From: Pseudomonadota bacterium
GTDB lineage: Bacteria; Pseudomonadota; Alphaproteobacteria; Rhizobiales; Hyphomicrobiaceae
Length of the DNA: 64,000 nt
Reading direction: 5' to 3'
Assembly (NCBI GenBank): GCA_023412805.1
Contig: JAEZRM010000157.1
Coordinates: forward strand, 49,659-113,658
A program made the translations under genes and the position numbers. Shown piece after piece: positions 16,601-24,503 of the stretch (positions within the stretch are counted from its first letter, which is position 1; the number at the start of each line of letters is the position of its first letter). Under the pieces are notes generated by a model, which was not told the DNA's origin, ran no database searches, and saw only the letters and a list, made by a program, of their open reading frames with translations.

Positions 16601-17161
16601 GTGGATAAGGCATTCGGCTGGATCGGCGAAATCTTTCAGACATTGCTGCGGCTCCTGCCGTGGCTGGTGATCGTGCCGGCGACCCATGCTGGCGTCGCGT
16701 TCGTCCACGGACACCGCATCAAGAAGTGGGAACCGGGCCTGCATTGGTATTGGCCGGTCGCGACCACGTACAAGCTGATGATGACCGTGCGTCAGACACA
16801 GAAGATCCAATCCAAGGTCATCATGAGCCGCGATCAGCAAACGATCATCGTCGGCGCGCTCGTGACCTATTATGTCGATGATATCGTCGCCGCACTCGCG
16901 CACATCGCCGATCTCGCCTCGGACGTCATCGAGCGCTCACAAGGCGCCATCCTCAATGAAGTCAGCAAGCATACGCTCGAGGAAATCCAGGCGGACCGCT
17001 GGGCATTCAACAACAAGCTCAAGGATGTCGTCGGCGCAAACCTGAACGGTTATGGCGTCCAGATCCTGCAGATTCAGCTTACCGAGCTTGCACCGACGCA
17101 GTCGATCGCGTTCAACGGCCACGCGGCACTCGGAAATTATTCGCTGTGGAGTGGGTTCTAG
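16601..17161 (+). CDS. SPFH/Band 7 domain protein, short form
   Basis: A 186-residue protein starting at GTG with GAGGGAGACGACGG just upstream. A hydrophobic N-terminal segment (about 10-35) is followed by the SPFH domain: EPGLHWYWPV, QTIIVGALVTYYVDD, a helix ending in IERSQGAILNEV, and LNGYGVQILQIQLTEL. SPFH proteins form oligomeric membrane rings. This one stops soon after the domain and lacks the long coiled-coil of flotillin or HflK/C. Being last in the glycan operon, it might scaffold the pathway enzymes at the membrane; that is inference. Confidence 0.82.
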   Translation: MDKAFGWIGEIFQTLLRLLPWLVIVPATHAGVAFVHGHRIKKWEPGLHWYWPVATTYKLMMTVRQTQKIQSKVIMSRDQQTIIVGALVTYYVDDIVAALAHIADLASDVIERSQGAILNEVSKHTLEEIQADRWAFNNKLKDVVGANLNGYGVQILQIQLTELAPTQSIAFNGHAALGNYSLWSGF

Positions 17162-17173
17162 CGCAAACCATGT

Positions 17174-17233
17174 TCGCGCCTGCGGCGCGAGTGGCGCTAG
17201 CCCCACACCCCATCGGGAGGGACACCCTCCCGA
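17174..17233. terminator. Two-hairpin element, likely bidirectional terminator or dispersed repeat
   Basis: Between convergent genes. Hairpin one is TCGCGCC-TGC-GGCGCGA (17174-17190), hairpin two TCGGGAGGG-ACA-CCCTCCCGA (17213-17233); both stems are perfect. There is no T-run. An element of the same design lies at 39967-40003. Confidence 0.6.
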
Positions 17234-17245
17234 ACCCACCCGCCT

Positions 17246-18004
17246 TTACGACTTGATCCAATACACACCCCACTCGTCGATGCGCATGATCGGATCGGTG
17301 ATGCCGTGCGCGGCCCGGTATTCGTCGATAGCCGTGCGATGCGCCTCGAACAGATGATAATCATCCGCGATCAGCGTGCCCCCCGGTGAGAGCTTCGGGT
17401 AGAGGTTCACGATACCGTCGCGCGTGCTTTCATACATATCACCATCGAGGCGCAACACGGCGAGCTGCGAGACTGGCGCGCTCGGCAGCGTGTCCTTGAA
17501 GAGCCCTTCGAGAAACACGACCTGATCATCGAGCAGACCATAGCGCGCGAAGTTTGCCTTCACTTCGTCGAGCGAGACGGCAAAGTCCGTCCATTTGTGG
17601 AACTCGGCGCCTGCATCGGGGGCAACGCCCTCCGTCGGTGGCGGCAGGCCGGCGAAACTGTCGGCGGCGAATACGCGGCGGTCCGCGATCCCATAGGCCT
17701 TCAGCACGGCGCGCATCATCATGACGGCACCGCCGCGCCAGACGCCCGTCTCCATGAAGTCGCCCAGGACGCCGGCCCGAATGACGCGCTCGCATTCGCT
17801 GCGCACATTCTCCATGCGCTTGAAGCCAATCATCGACGGTGCCGCCGAGGGCCAGTCCCAGCCCTGCTCCCGATATTCCTCGTAGTAGGCGTCGACCTTT
17901 GACGATGGCAGCGGCGGATCGCGATTGAGCCGTCCGATAAGACTGTCGCGCATGAGATCGAGGTAGGCACGACGCAAGGAAGCATCGTCATCAGGCATTG
18001 GCAT
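17246..18004 (-). CDS. TylF/MycF-family O-methyltransferase
   Basis: A SAM-dependent methyltransferase of about 252 residues, the TylF/macrocin O-methyltransferase family. Seen: GVWRGGAVMMMRAVL (SAM-binding glycine region), VFAADSFAGLPPP (acidic loop), LRLDGDMYEST and GGTLIADDYH, which carry the metal-binding aspartates. In glycan loci such enzymes methylate sugar hydroxyls. It converges on the glycosyltransferase operon and probably modifies the same glycan. Start uncertain: ATGs at 18007, 18004 and 17998 all follow a GAGG site; the 18004 codon is used here. Confidence 0.87.
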   Translation of the reverse strand: MPMPDDDASLRRAYLDLMRDSLIGRLNRDPPLPSSKVDAYYEEYREQGWDWPSAAPSMIGFKRMENVRSECERVIRAGVLGDFMETGVWRGGAVMMMRAVLKAYGIADRRVFAADSFAGLPPPTEGVAPDAGAEFHKWTDFAVSLDEVKANFARYGLLDDQVVFLEGLFKDTLPSAPVSQLAVLRLDGDMYESTRDGIVNLYPKLSPGGTLIADDYHLFEAHRTAIDEYRAAHGITDPIMRIDEWGVYWIKS

Positions 18005-18142
18005 CATTCCTCTGCGCAAGACAGCAAATGCAGGTACTGCCGAAGCCTATCAGACTTCCGGGCGGAATATGCGTCGGCCTTCTTGCCACTCAGCCATACG
18101 CGTGCCAGCCTGTCCGCCCGCTTCCCTTCGCTGTGGTATCCC

Positions 18143-19072
18143 ATGACAAAAATCACCGAGATCGCCGCCGGCTTGCGCTTTCCCGAAGGCCCTATTGCCA
18201 TGCCGGATGGCACCATCCTGCTCGTCGAGATCGAGCGCGGGACACTGACGCGCGTGCATCCGGACGGGCGCACGGAGGTCGTCGCCGAGACAGGCGGCGG
18301 TCCCAATGGCGCGGCTATCGGCCCGGACGGCGCCTGCTACATCTGCAACAACGGCGGCTTCGCGTGGGTGCGCGGCGAAGGAACGCTGCGGCCGCACATG
18401 CAGGCTGAGGATTACAAGGGCGGGCGCATCGAGCGCGTCGACCTCGCAACTGGTCGCGTCGACGTACTCTACACGCACGGGCCCAATCACAAGCTCAACG
18501 GCCCGAACGATCTCGTCTTCGACGCCCACGGCGGCTTCTATTTCACGGACCTCGGCAAGGTGCGCGACCGCGAGCAGGATCGCGGCTGTGTCTACTATGC
18601 CAAGACCGATGGCAGCCTCATCAAGGAAGTCGCCTTCCCGCTCATGACGCCGAATGGCTGCGGGCTCTCGCCGGATGGCCGCACGCTCTATGTCGCCGAG
18701 ACGTGGACCGGCCGCGTGTGGGCCTACGACATCACCGCACCCGGAGAGATCGCCAAGGCACCCTGGCCGGCACCGCATGGTGGCAGTCTGCTTGCCGGCG
18801 TCGGCGGCTTCAATCTGTTCGATTCCATGGCCGTCGACGGCGCCGGCAATGTCTGCGTCGCGACACTCTTCAATCCGGGCATCACGGTCATCTCGCCGGA
18901 CGGCACGCGCGTCCGGCACCTGCCCATTCCCGGTGACACCTACGTCACGAACATCTGCTTCGGCGGCAAGGACTTGCGCACGGCGTTCGTCACGCTCTCG
19001 ATGACGGGACGGCTCGTCAGCCTCCCCTGGGACGAACCGGGGGCAAAGCTCAACTACCTCAATATCTCGTGA
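18143..19072 (+). CDS. SMP-30/gluconolactonase/LRE family protein
   Basis: A 309-residue six-bladed beta-propeller lactonase. The metal-site residues expected in the family are visible: E15 in RFPEGP, N in LNGPNDLVFD, and D in LFDSMAVDGAGN. Such enzymes hydrolyse sugar or aromatic lactones with a divalent metal. ATG 18143 begins the family sequence; no strong ribosome-binding site is visible and an upstream extension to 18083 is less likely. It stands alone, so the lactone is unknown; the dehydratase at 152-1267 would be a compatible partner but is 17 kb away. Confidence 0.88.
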   Translation: MTKITEIAAGLRFPEGPIAMPDGTILLVEIERGTLTRVHPDGRTEVVAETGGGPNGAAIGPDGACYICNNGGFAWVRGEGTLRPHMQAEDYKGGRIERVDLATGRVDVLYTHGPNHKLNGPNDLVFDAHGGFYFTDLGKVRDREQDRGCVYYAKTDGSLIKEVAFPLMTPNGCGLSPDGRTLYVAETWTGRVWAYDITAPGEIAKAPWPAPHGGSLLAGVGGFNLFDSMAVDGAGNVCVATLFNPGITVISPDGTRVRHLPIPGDTYVTNICFGGKDLRTAFVTLSMTGRLVSLPWDEPGAKLNYLNIS

Positions 19073-19214
19073 TCTCGCGCGATTTCAGCGGCCAACAGCC
19101 CTGCAGCGGCAAGGCTGGATACCCGGCGCGATCCCTGGAAGAATGCACGTCACGCAAGCGCTGGGCTGCTGAAATGCTGCCCACCGTGGTCATCAGAAAA
19201 TATGGAGATCACAC

Positions 19215-20096
19215 ATGAGCAACGGCGTCGAATACACGCCTCCCAAGGTCTGGACGTGGGACAAGGAAAACGGCGGACGTTTCGCAAACATCAATCGTCC
19301 GATCGCCGGGCCGACGCATGAGAAGGAACTCCCCGTCGGCAAACATCCCTTCCAGCTCTATTCGCTGGCGACGCCCAATGGCGTCAAAGTCACCATCATG
19401 TTCGAGGAGCTCCTGGCATCCGGACACAAGGACGCCGAGTACGATGCCTGGCTCATTCGCATTGGCGATGGCGACCAATTCGGGTCGGGCTTCGTCGACG
19501 TCAATCCGAACTCCAAGATCCCCGCACTGCTCGACCGCTCGAATCCGAAGAAGCCGCGGCGCGTGTTCGAGTCCGGATCGATCCTGCTCTATCTCGCGGA
19601 GAAGTTCGGCGCCTTCCTGCCCAAGGATCCCGACAACCGCACGGAAGCCTTGAACTGGCTCTTCTGGCAGATGGGCAGCGCACCCTATCTCGGCGGCGGC
19701 TTCGGGCACTTCTACGCTTACGCGCCCGCCAAGTGGGAATATCCGATCAACCGCTTTGCCATGGAAGTGAAGCGTCAGCTCGACGTGATGGATCGCCATC
19801 TCGCCGACAACGCGTATATGGCAGGCGACGAGTATTCTATCGCCGACATGGCCATCTGGCCCTGGTACGGCGCGCTCGCCAAAGGCCTGCTCTACGGTGA
19901 TTCCGGCACGTTCCTCGACGGCGCCAGCTACAAGCATGTCAACCGCTGGACGGACGAGATCGCGAAGCGTCCTGCCGTGAAGCGCGGCCGCATGGTCAAT
20001 CGCGTGCAGGGCGATCCGGCGAGCCAACTGCACGAGCGCCATGACGCGAGCGACTTCGAAACGAAGACACAGGACAAGATCGGCGCTAAAGCCTGA
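19215..20096 (+). CDS. yghU: Glutathione S-transferase, YghU/disulphide-bond oxidoreductase type
   Basis: A 293-residue protein with the long N-terminal extension typical of the YghU (Nu-class) GSTs: the YTPPKVW start and GPTHEKELPVGKHPFQLYSL before the thioredoxin-like domain (about 45-130, with NSKIPALLD and ESGSILLYLAEKFG). The C-terminal helical domain begins with WLFWQMGSAPYLGGGFGHFY. Nu-class enzymes reduce organic hydroperoxides and disulphides with two glutathiones. ATG at 19215 follows ATGGAGATCACAC, giving a GGAG site. It is a single gene ending at a convergent terminator. Confidence 0.92.
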   Translation: MSNGVEYTPPKVWTWDKENGGRFANINRPIAGPTHEKELPVGKHPFQLYSLATPNGVKVTIMFEELLASGHKDAEYDAWLIRIGDGDQFGSGFVDVNPNSKIPALLDRSNPKKPRRVFESGSILLYLAEKFGAFLPKDPDNRTEALNWLFWQMGSAPYLGGGFGHFYAYAPAKWEYPINRFAMEVKRQLDVMDRHLADNAYMAGDEYSIADMAIWPWYGALAKGLLYGDSGTFLDGASYKHVNRWTDEIAKRPAVKRGRMVNRVQGDPASQLHERHDASDFETKTQDKIGAKA

Positions 20097-20101
20097 TCGC
20101 G

Positions 20102-20135
20102 TGCGTGGGCGGCCTGCAATAGGCTCGCCCACGCA
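20102..20135. terminator. Convergent terminator hairpin
   Basis: TGCGTGGGCG (20102-20111) pairs with CGCCCACGCA (20126-20135), extended by an inner GCCT/AGGC stem and a GCAAT loop with a single bulged T. It sits midway in the 44-base gap between two convergent genes, so it can end both transcripts. Confidence 0.8.
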
Positions 20136-20140
20136 GACTC

Positions 20141-20467
20141 TCAAGCCGCTGGCTTTGGCACCTTGAAGAACGGCGCCGGCACGAGCAGCTTGTTCTCCAC
20201 CTTCACGACAAGCGGCCGCATTTTCTTCGCGTACGACTGCCACTCGGGTGCTGCAAGCAGACGCTTGCGGCGTTCGAAGCGATCGTCGAGGCTTTCGTAT
20301 CCCCACATGTGGACGATCTGATTGAGCGGCCCGAAGTCCGTGTAGTAGTAGCCCACCATATTGCCGAGTATGCGCACCTGGCATTCCATACCTTCTTCCT
20401 CATAGAGCTTGAGGAAGACGGGCACCTGCCCGGCATTCAGCGTATAGATCCGCTCATCCACGAACAT
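20141..20467 (-). CDS. NIPSNAP family protein
   Basis: A 108-residue paralogue of the product at 2740-3066: DERIYTLNAGQVPVFLKLY, IVHMWGYESLDDR, a helix with APEWQSY, and the ending KLLVPAPFF. The start codon at 20467 has a perfect GAGGTGA ribosome-binding site. Family members are dimeric alpha/beta-barrel proteins of uncertain function, often next to catabolic oxidoreductases. Here it lies downstream of a PNPOx-fold gene on the same strand (123-base gap). Confidence 0.88.
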   Translation of the reverse strand: MFVDERIYTLNAGQVPVFLKLYEEEGMECQVRILGNMVGYYYTDFGPLNQIVHMWGYESLDDRFERRKRLLAAPEWQSYAKKMRPLVVKVENKLLVPAPFFKVPKPAA

Positions 20468-20590
20468 GCGTTCACCTCGCTCGACTGTCGATCGGGAGCG
20501 AACATAATCGAACGCGGCCAAAGTGCGAGCGCATCCCGGTATCAGCGGCGTTGCATTTCCAGCGGCTCAGCGAGCACGGCCGCCACCTGC

Positions 20591-21175
20591 TCACCGCACG
20601 CGCGGCGGCACGACATCCTTGAAAGCGTCGAAGCTCTTCCAGGCTGGTTCCGTCGGCGCGACGCCCGCGCAGGGCGTGTAAGGCGAAGCCTCGCCCGCAC
20701 GCAGGTTCGGAATGTAGCGCGGACAGTTCGGAAATATGTGCTCGGGGACGACACGCACAATCATCTGCGCACCGGGCGTCCGCTCCAACATCGGATCATC
20801 GGCATGGATGGACGCGCGGCCGTTGACCCGCAAGCGCTTCGGCTTCTCGCCCATGTCGACGAAGATCATGCCGACGTACGGGTTGCTGCGAATATTGCCG
20901 AGGCTCTGGAACATCCCATTGCCGTCGTAGTCGGGAAACGTCAGCAGATCCGGCGCCTCGATCGTGACGAAGCCCGGCGGCCCCCCCTTGAACGAGCAGT
21001 CGGGATGCCCCTCCGCGTCCGCCGTCGCGAGAAAGAAGAAGCCCACGCTTTCGATGAACGCTTTGTCTTCGTCTTTGAACCTATCGCGCCACAGACGTTC
21101 GACGAGACGATCGGCAAGCGGACGTGAGCCGAACTGATCCTGAAGCACGCGATTGCCGTCATGGTACATGGGCAT
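20591..21175 (-). CDS. Pyridoxamine 5-phosphate oxidase-fold protein, copy 1
   Basis: A 194-residue flavin-binding split-barrel protein. Landmarks are a helical start with HDGNRVLQDQFGSRPLADR, the strand VGFFFLATADAEGHPDCSFKG, LTFPDYDGNGMFQSLGNI, a VGMIFVDMGE strand and the IFPNCPRYIP motif. These place it in the COG3576-like branch of putative FMN-binding proteins rather than true PdxH. Start at 21175 follows GGAGGTGCAGGCC. A paralogue lies at 31313-31924 with the same ordered motifs. Substrate unknown. Confidence 0.85.
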   Translation of the reverse strand: MPMYHDGNRVLQDQFGSRPLADRLVERLWRDRFKDEDKAFIESVGFFFLATADAEGHPDCSFKGGPPGFVTIEAPDLLTFPDYDGNGMFQSLGNIRSNPYVGMIFVDMGEKPKRLRVNGRASIHADDPMLERTPGAQMIVRVVPEHIFPNCPRYIPNLRAGEASPYTPCAGVAPTEPAWKSFDAFKDVVPPRVR

Positions 21176-21249
21176 GGCCTGCACCTCCGACACGGAGCGA
21201 CTGTGCCCACAATATCCCTGCGATCGCAGCCGCGCCAGCGGCAGCAATC

Positions 21250-21708
21250 TCAGCACGCCCGTCCCTGAAAGCGGTCGCGATAGTGTCCGCGCGTGAATCC
21301 CGTCAGGTCGCAGGCGTGGCCGCGCCTCACGAGTTCTCCCGCCAGGTCGGGAATGGATGGCGTTCCGCATTGAGCCACTGTCCGCTCGTGCGAAGTCGCC
21401 CCTGAACGGCCATCGCACACGGTGCCACCCCCGACGGGGACGCAGCGCACGTCCTGCGACTTGACCATCTCCACGAGTGCCGCGCGTGCCGCCGCATATC
21501 CGGGCTGCTCGCGTTCGGGCGTATTGATCCCGCAGAGGCGGATGCGTGCGCAGTTGCCCTGCCGACACAGATCGAACGTATCGCCGTCGATCACGCGCGC
21601 GCTACCAATGCTCGGCACACCGGACGTACGCTTTGTAATCCACGCATTGAAAGCCGTGGCGGCAGCGAGCAGACCGAACAGGGTCAGTAGATACCTGACC
21701 GACCGCAT
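21250..21708 (-). CDS. Thermonuclease (SNase-like) family protein, membrane-anchored or exported
   Basis: A 152-residue protein with an N-terminal hydrophobic segment (about 5-24) and then a staphylococcal-nuclease-like OB-fold: SARVIDGDTFDL (metal-site aspartates), RIRLCGINTPE (catalytic arginine and glutamate region). The usual third motif (R and the tyrosines) is degenerate, and the domain is interrupted by a Gly/Ser-rich, Cys-containing loop. Many such bacterial proteins are exported and not shown to be nucleases. Start at 21708 has a GGAGGA site; a longer frame exists but lacks one. Confidence 0.78.
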   Translation of the reverse strand: MRSVRYLLTLFGLLAAATAFNAWITKRTSGVPSIGSARVIDGDTFDLCRQGNCARIRLCGINTPEREQPGYAAARAALVEMVKSQDVRCVPVGGGTVCDGRSGATSHERTVAQCGTPSIPDLAGELVRRGHACDLTGFTRGHYRDRFQGRAC

Positions 21709-21823
21709 CGTCCTCCGCGAGTCCCCTTGCCTGCCGGCTCTCGGGAAGTTTCTGTACGGTCTCATAGAGCGGTGCTCCGTCATCAGCCACGCCGCTCACG
21801 CCGACGAGTGCCGGCTGCTTCTA

Positions 21824-22831
21824 CTACAATGCCGGCGCAATCTCCTTCATGAACAGGCGCAAAGCGTTCATGGAGAATTCGACGGGCATGGGACCCACGC
21901 GCAGTCGAATTGCAACGCCGCCGATGCCGAGCTTCGACAACTCGACGAACTGATCCCGCACTGTATCCGGTGAGCCGGCAATGAGGCCTCTCGGCAAAGC
22001 CGCAGCCGAATCGCCCATCACCATATCGCGGTAGCCCGGGCTCTGGGCCGAGCGGTAGGCCTGCATCGCTTTGTAGTAGCCCACTCCCTCATCGAGAGCG
22101 ACGCGGTCCGTATCGGCGATCACGGTCTGGCGCATTACCCAGGACTGCTGCAGCGCATCCTCGATGGCCTTGTCGTCGAAGCCACCCTCGGCCATGCCCT
22201 GCCGGAACCAGGCGATCTGCCTTGCCGTGGCTTCGTTCGGCCCTGGCGGCAGAATGACCGGTCGGCCGCGCCGTCCCTGTGCTTTGATCGACACCTCGGA
22301 GGTCACCGCACGCAGGATCTGCGGATGCGGGTTTGTGAACGGGCGCGGGCGCAGGCGGGGGATGTCGAAGCTCCAGTACTTGCCGTTGTGAACCACGCGC
22401 TCCTTGGTCCAGCATTCGAGCATGATCTTCTCGATCTCCTCGAAACGCTCCTGCGCCTCCTCGGGATCGATCTGATAGGCGATGTACTCGTACAGGTTCA
22501 CCATGCTGCCGCGACCCAGTCCGACGATGAGCCTGCCCTGGCTCAGATGATCCAGCAGGGAGATCTGCTCGGTCAGCCGCAGCGGATGGTAGAGCGAGGT
22601 CTGAAGGACCGCGAAACCGATCTTGACGCGACTGGTGGCAGCGCTCAGCGCTCCGGCGAACGTCGGCGGATCGACATAGGTGCAATTGCCATCGAAGTGA
22701 TGCTCGGCGAGGAACACAGCGTCGGCGCCAAGCTCCTCCGCCAGCTTGGCTTCCTGTAGTGTTTCCTGGATATGACGACCGTCGTCAGCCGGGTCTTGGC
22801 TCTGCGGAAAGAGGAACGAAGCTATTCTCAT
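21824..22831 (-). CDS. LLM class flavin-dependent oxidoreductase (bacterial luciferase-like)
   Basis: A 335-residue barrel protein of the luciferase-like monooxygenase family, which uses reduced FMN (or F420). Seen: the AKLAEELGADAVFLAEHHF start, the ISLLDHLSQGRLIVGLGRGS strand/phosphate loop, YWSFDIPRLRPRP, and the C-terminal GSPDTVRDQFVELSKLGIGG. The E-H-H after the second strand is typical. Start at 22831 (MRIASFLF) matches the family; only a weak GGGAT site lies upstream. A second, distinct member is at 58089-59249. Substrate not predictable. Confidence 0.88.
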   Translation of the reverse strand: MRIASFLFPQSQDPADDGRHIQETLQEAKLAEELGADAVFLAEHHFDGNCTYVDPPTFAGALSAATSRVKIGFAVLQTSLYHPLRLTEQISLLDHLSQGRLIVGLGRGSMVNLYEYIAYQIDPEEAQERFEEIEKIMLECWTKERVVHNGKYWSFDIPRLRPRPFTNPHPQILRAVTSEVSIKAQGRRGRPVILPPGPNEATARQIAWFRQGMAEGGFDDKAIEDALQQSWVMRQTVIADTDRVALDEGVGYYKAMQAYRSAQSPGYRDMVMGDSAAALPRGLIAGSPDTVRDQFVELSKLGIGGVAIRLRVGPMPVEFSMNALRLFMKEIAPAL

Positions 22832-23023
22832 GATGATCCCGTGGGGTGTGGCAGCATACTGCTGCTCTTGCCCCATCATGAGGGAAAAAACCATTGTGAC
22901 CGAGCCTATTAGCGCATCACAGCTGCCCGTGAATAGTGCAGCTGCTGGACGCAAGAGGCTTTCAGGCCTCCGCCTGCCTTGAGGCACCAGCGGCTTCAGG
23001 TTGCATTAGCCGGCATACCCGCA

Positions 23024-23109
23024 TGGTGCCCGTGGAGGGACTCGAACCCCCACACCCTCGCGGATAACAGATTTTGAGTCTGTCGCGTCTACCGTTCCGC
23101 CACACGGGC
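23024..23109 (-). tRNA. tRNA-Leu (anticodon CAA)
   Basis: Read on the minus strand: acceptor stem GCCCGTG pairs with CACGGGC before ACCA, so the CCA end is encoded. The anticodon arm is ACAGA-CTCAAAA-TCTGT, giving anticodon CAA for UUG codons. A long variable arm (TATCCGCGAGGGTG region) and the T-loop GGTTCGAGTCC confirm a class II leucine tRNA. It lies between the luciferase-like gene and the nitrile hydratase genes, outside any operon. Confidence 0.97.
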
Positions 23110-23161
23110 AACGGCGCGGCACTATAGTCACGCGTCCCGAGCCGTCAATGCGCGACGCGTC

Positions 23162-23854
23162 CTAGCCCCGCGCGCCGTCCGGATTCAGCGCCACAGCCGT
23201 CCCGATCATGCTGTCGCGGGTTGCGAGAGGAACGAGATCTTCCGCGCTCCAGCCATCGGTCCCGGCGGGCTGCATCGGCAGCACGAGATAGCGGCAGTCG
23301 GCCGTCGAATCGACGACGCGCACCTCGACGCTGTCGGGTAGCTCCGTGCCGAACTCGGAGAGCACCACCCGCGGCTCGCGCACGGTACGCGTGCGATAGG
23401 CGCGCGACTTGTACCAGAGCGGCGGCAGGCCGAGGATTGTGCGCGGATAGCAGGAGCAGAGCGTGCACACGACCATATGGTGCACCGTCGGCGTATTCTC
23501 GAGCACGACGAGCTTCAGACCCGGCACGCTCATGCCCATCTCCTCGACACCGGCATTGCCGTCCGCGAGCAGACGCGCCTTGTAAGCCGGGTCGGTCCAG
23601 GCACGTGCGACGACGCGGGCACCGTTCTCAGGCACCTTCCCGTCCCACTCCTCGATCATGTCCTCGACTTCACGCGCCGTGATGATCCCCTTCTGGATGA
23701 GCAGCTCGCGCATCGCGATCTCGAGGAACTCCCATTCCTCGCTCGGTTCCTTGATGTCGGGCTGGAAGGGGCCGTGGCCGTGCGGGTGGTCATGATCGTG
23801 GTGGTGCCCATGATCATGGTCGTGGTCATGGTCATGGTCATGATCGTGTGTCAT
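23162..23854 (-). CDS. Cobalt-type nitrile hydratase alpha / thiocyanate hydrolase gamma subunit with His-rich N-terminus
   Basis: A 230-residue metal-site subunit. Residues 130-135 read C-T-L-C-S-C within VVCTLCSCYPR, the claw that binds non-corrin cobalt; threonine at the second position marks the Co-type rather than the Fe-type. Downstream LGLPPLWYKS-x-x-YR, a REPRVVLSEFG segment and MQPAGTDGW are conserved in both nitrile hydratase alpha and thiocyanate hydrolase gamma. The first 27 residues are almost only His and Asp, which is unusual and suggests a built-in metal-chelating tail. It starts inside the previous gene (ATGA overlap). The split partner genes favour a three-subunit enzyme. 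Confidence 0.92.
   Translation of the reverse strand: MTHDHDHDHDHDHDHGHHHDHDHPHGHGPFQPDIKEPSEEWEFLEIAMRELLIQKGIITAREVEDMIEEWDGKVPENGARVVARAWTDPAYKARLLADGNAGVEEMGMSVPGLKLVVLENTPTVHHMVVCTLCSCYPRTILGLPPLWYKSRAYRTRTVREPRVVLSEFGTELPDSVEVRVVDSTADCRYLVLPMQPAGTDGWSAEDLVPLATRDSMIGTAVALNPDGARG
23788..23852 (-). repeat. Hexanucleotide-type repeat coding for His-Asp runs
   Basis: Direct copies of CATGAC/CACGAC-like hexamers run through the first 20-odd codons of the cobalt-subunit gene, encoding alternating His-Asp. Simple repeats of this kind can change length by slippage in multiples of two residues without frameshift. Confidence 0.7.
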
Positions 23855-24174
23855 GCCGCCCTCCGTGCGTCGTCACCATCGTCCGGCTCGAGCCAGTGCT
23901 CGTAGATCTCGACGACGAGGCTGTCGTTCGGGCCATACGTGCCTTCGCCGGCCCAGATCTCATCCATCGTGAAGCGCACCCAATAGAGTGTCACCTCCGG
24001 GGTGTCGTACTGGCCGACGGCAAGATGCTCAGGATTGTGAAATTCGCCGAAGCGCCGCTCGATCACGCCATGCTTGCCGCGTAAGTACCACGGCGTGCGA
24101 ATATGTATGGGCTGCGGTTTCAGCGGGTGCTCCGCGCGCACCTTGACCGCCTGTCCGATCTCGAATGCCGCCAT
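23851..24174 (-). CDS. Nitrile hydratase beta C-terminal-half / thiocyanate hydrolase alpha-like subunit
   Basis: A 107-residue protein that corresponds to only the C-terminal SH3-like barrel half of a nitrile hydratase beta subunit: F-x-I-G-Q-A-V-K-V at the start, HIRTPWYLRGKHGVIER (with the arginine that contacts the metal claw), then TLYWVRFTMDEIWAGEG and LVVEIYEHWLEP. Its start codon overlaps the stop of the N-half gene as TGATG, and its stop overlaps the cobalt-subunit start as ATGA, so the three are translationally coupled. A split beta chain is the arrangement known from thiocyanate hydrolase (scnB-scnA-scnC order) and toyocamycin nitrile hydratase. Confidence 0.88.
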   Translation of the reverse strand: MAAFEIGQAVKVRAEHPLKPQPIHIRTPWYLRGKHGVIERRFGEFHNPEHLAVGQYDTPEVTLYWVRFTMDEIWAGEGTYGPNDSLVVEIYEHWLEPDDGDDARRAA

Positions 24175-24503
24175 CAGCACTTCTCCGACTGCTCGGCGAT
24201 CCGCGCCTTGACCTCGGCGAGCTTGGCTTCGATTTCGGCCTCGGTCACGACCCCCTTCTCGATGAGGAGGCCGCGAAGCGCATAGGCCCACTTTTCGTAG
24301 TAGCCGGCCGCGTTGTAGTGCTCGGGCGTCAGGCTTTCGATGGTCCGGCGCATCTCATCCACCACCCAGTGGCTGCGGGGCTTGGAACGCATGAGCTGCA
24401 TGAGAGCATCGACACGGCGTTCCGAGAGCGTCGGCACGTGCTCGTGATTGTCGACCGGCCCGCCAGCCTCGCCGCCCATATCATGCACGCCTCGCTCGGC
24501 CAT
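24174..24503 (-). CDS. Nitrile hydratase beta N-terminal-half / thiocyanate hydrolase beta-like subunit
   Basis: A 109-residue helical protein equivalent to the N-terminal half of nitrile hydratase beta: a start with HDMGG, then a DEMRRTIESLTPEHYNAA segment that holds the conserved arginine near the active site, YYEKWAYALRGLLIEKG and a final amphipathic helix. The ATG at 24503 has a perfect AGGAGG site, so this is the first gene of the three-gene unit. Only this gene has its own strong ribosome-binding site. Similar N-half proteins also act as metal-loading accessory proteins; here position and coupling argue for a structural subunit. Confidence 0.85.
   Translation of the reverse strand: MAERGVHDMGGEAGGPVDNHEHVPTLSERRVDALMQLMRSKPRSHWVVDEMRRTIESLTPEHYNAAGYYEKWAYALRGLLIEKGVVTEAEIEAKLAEVKARIAEQSEKC

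Noticed and set aside
18083..18142. Upstream extension of the SMP-30 protein
   Set aside because: The extra 20 residues are not family-like; the ATG at 18143 starts the first propeller strand.
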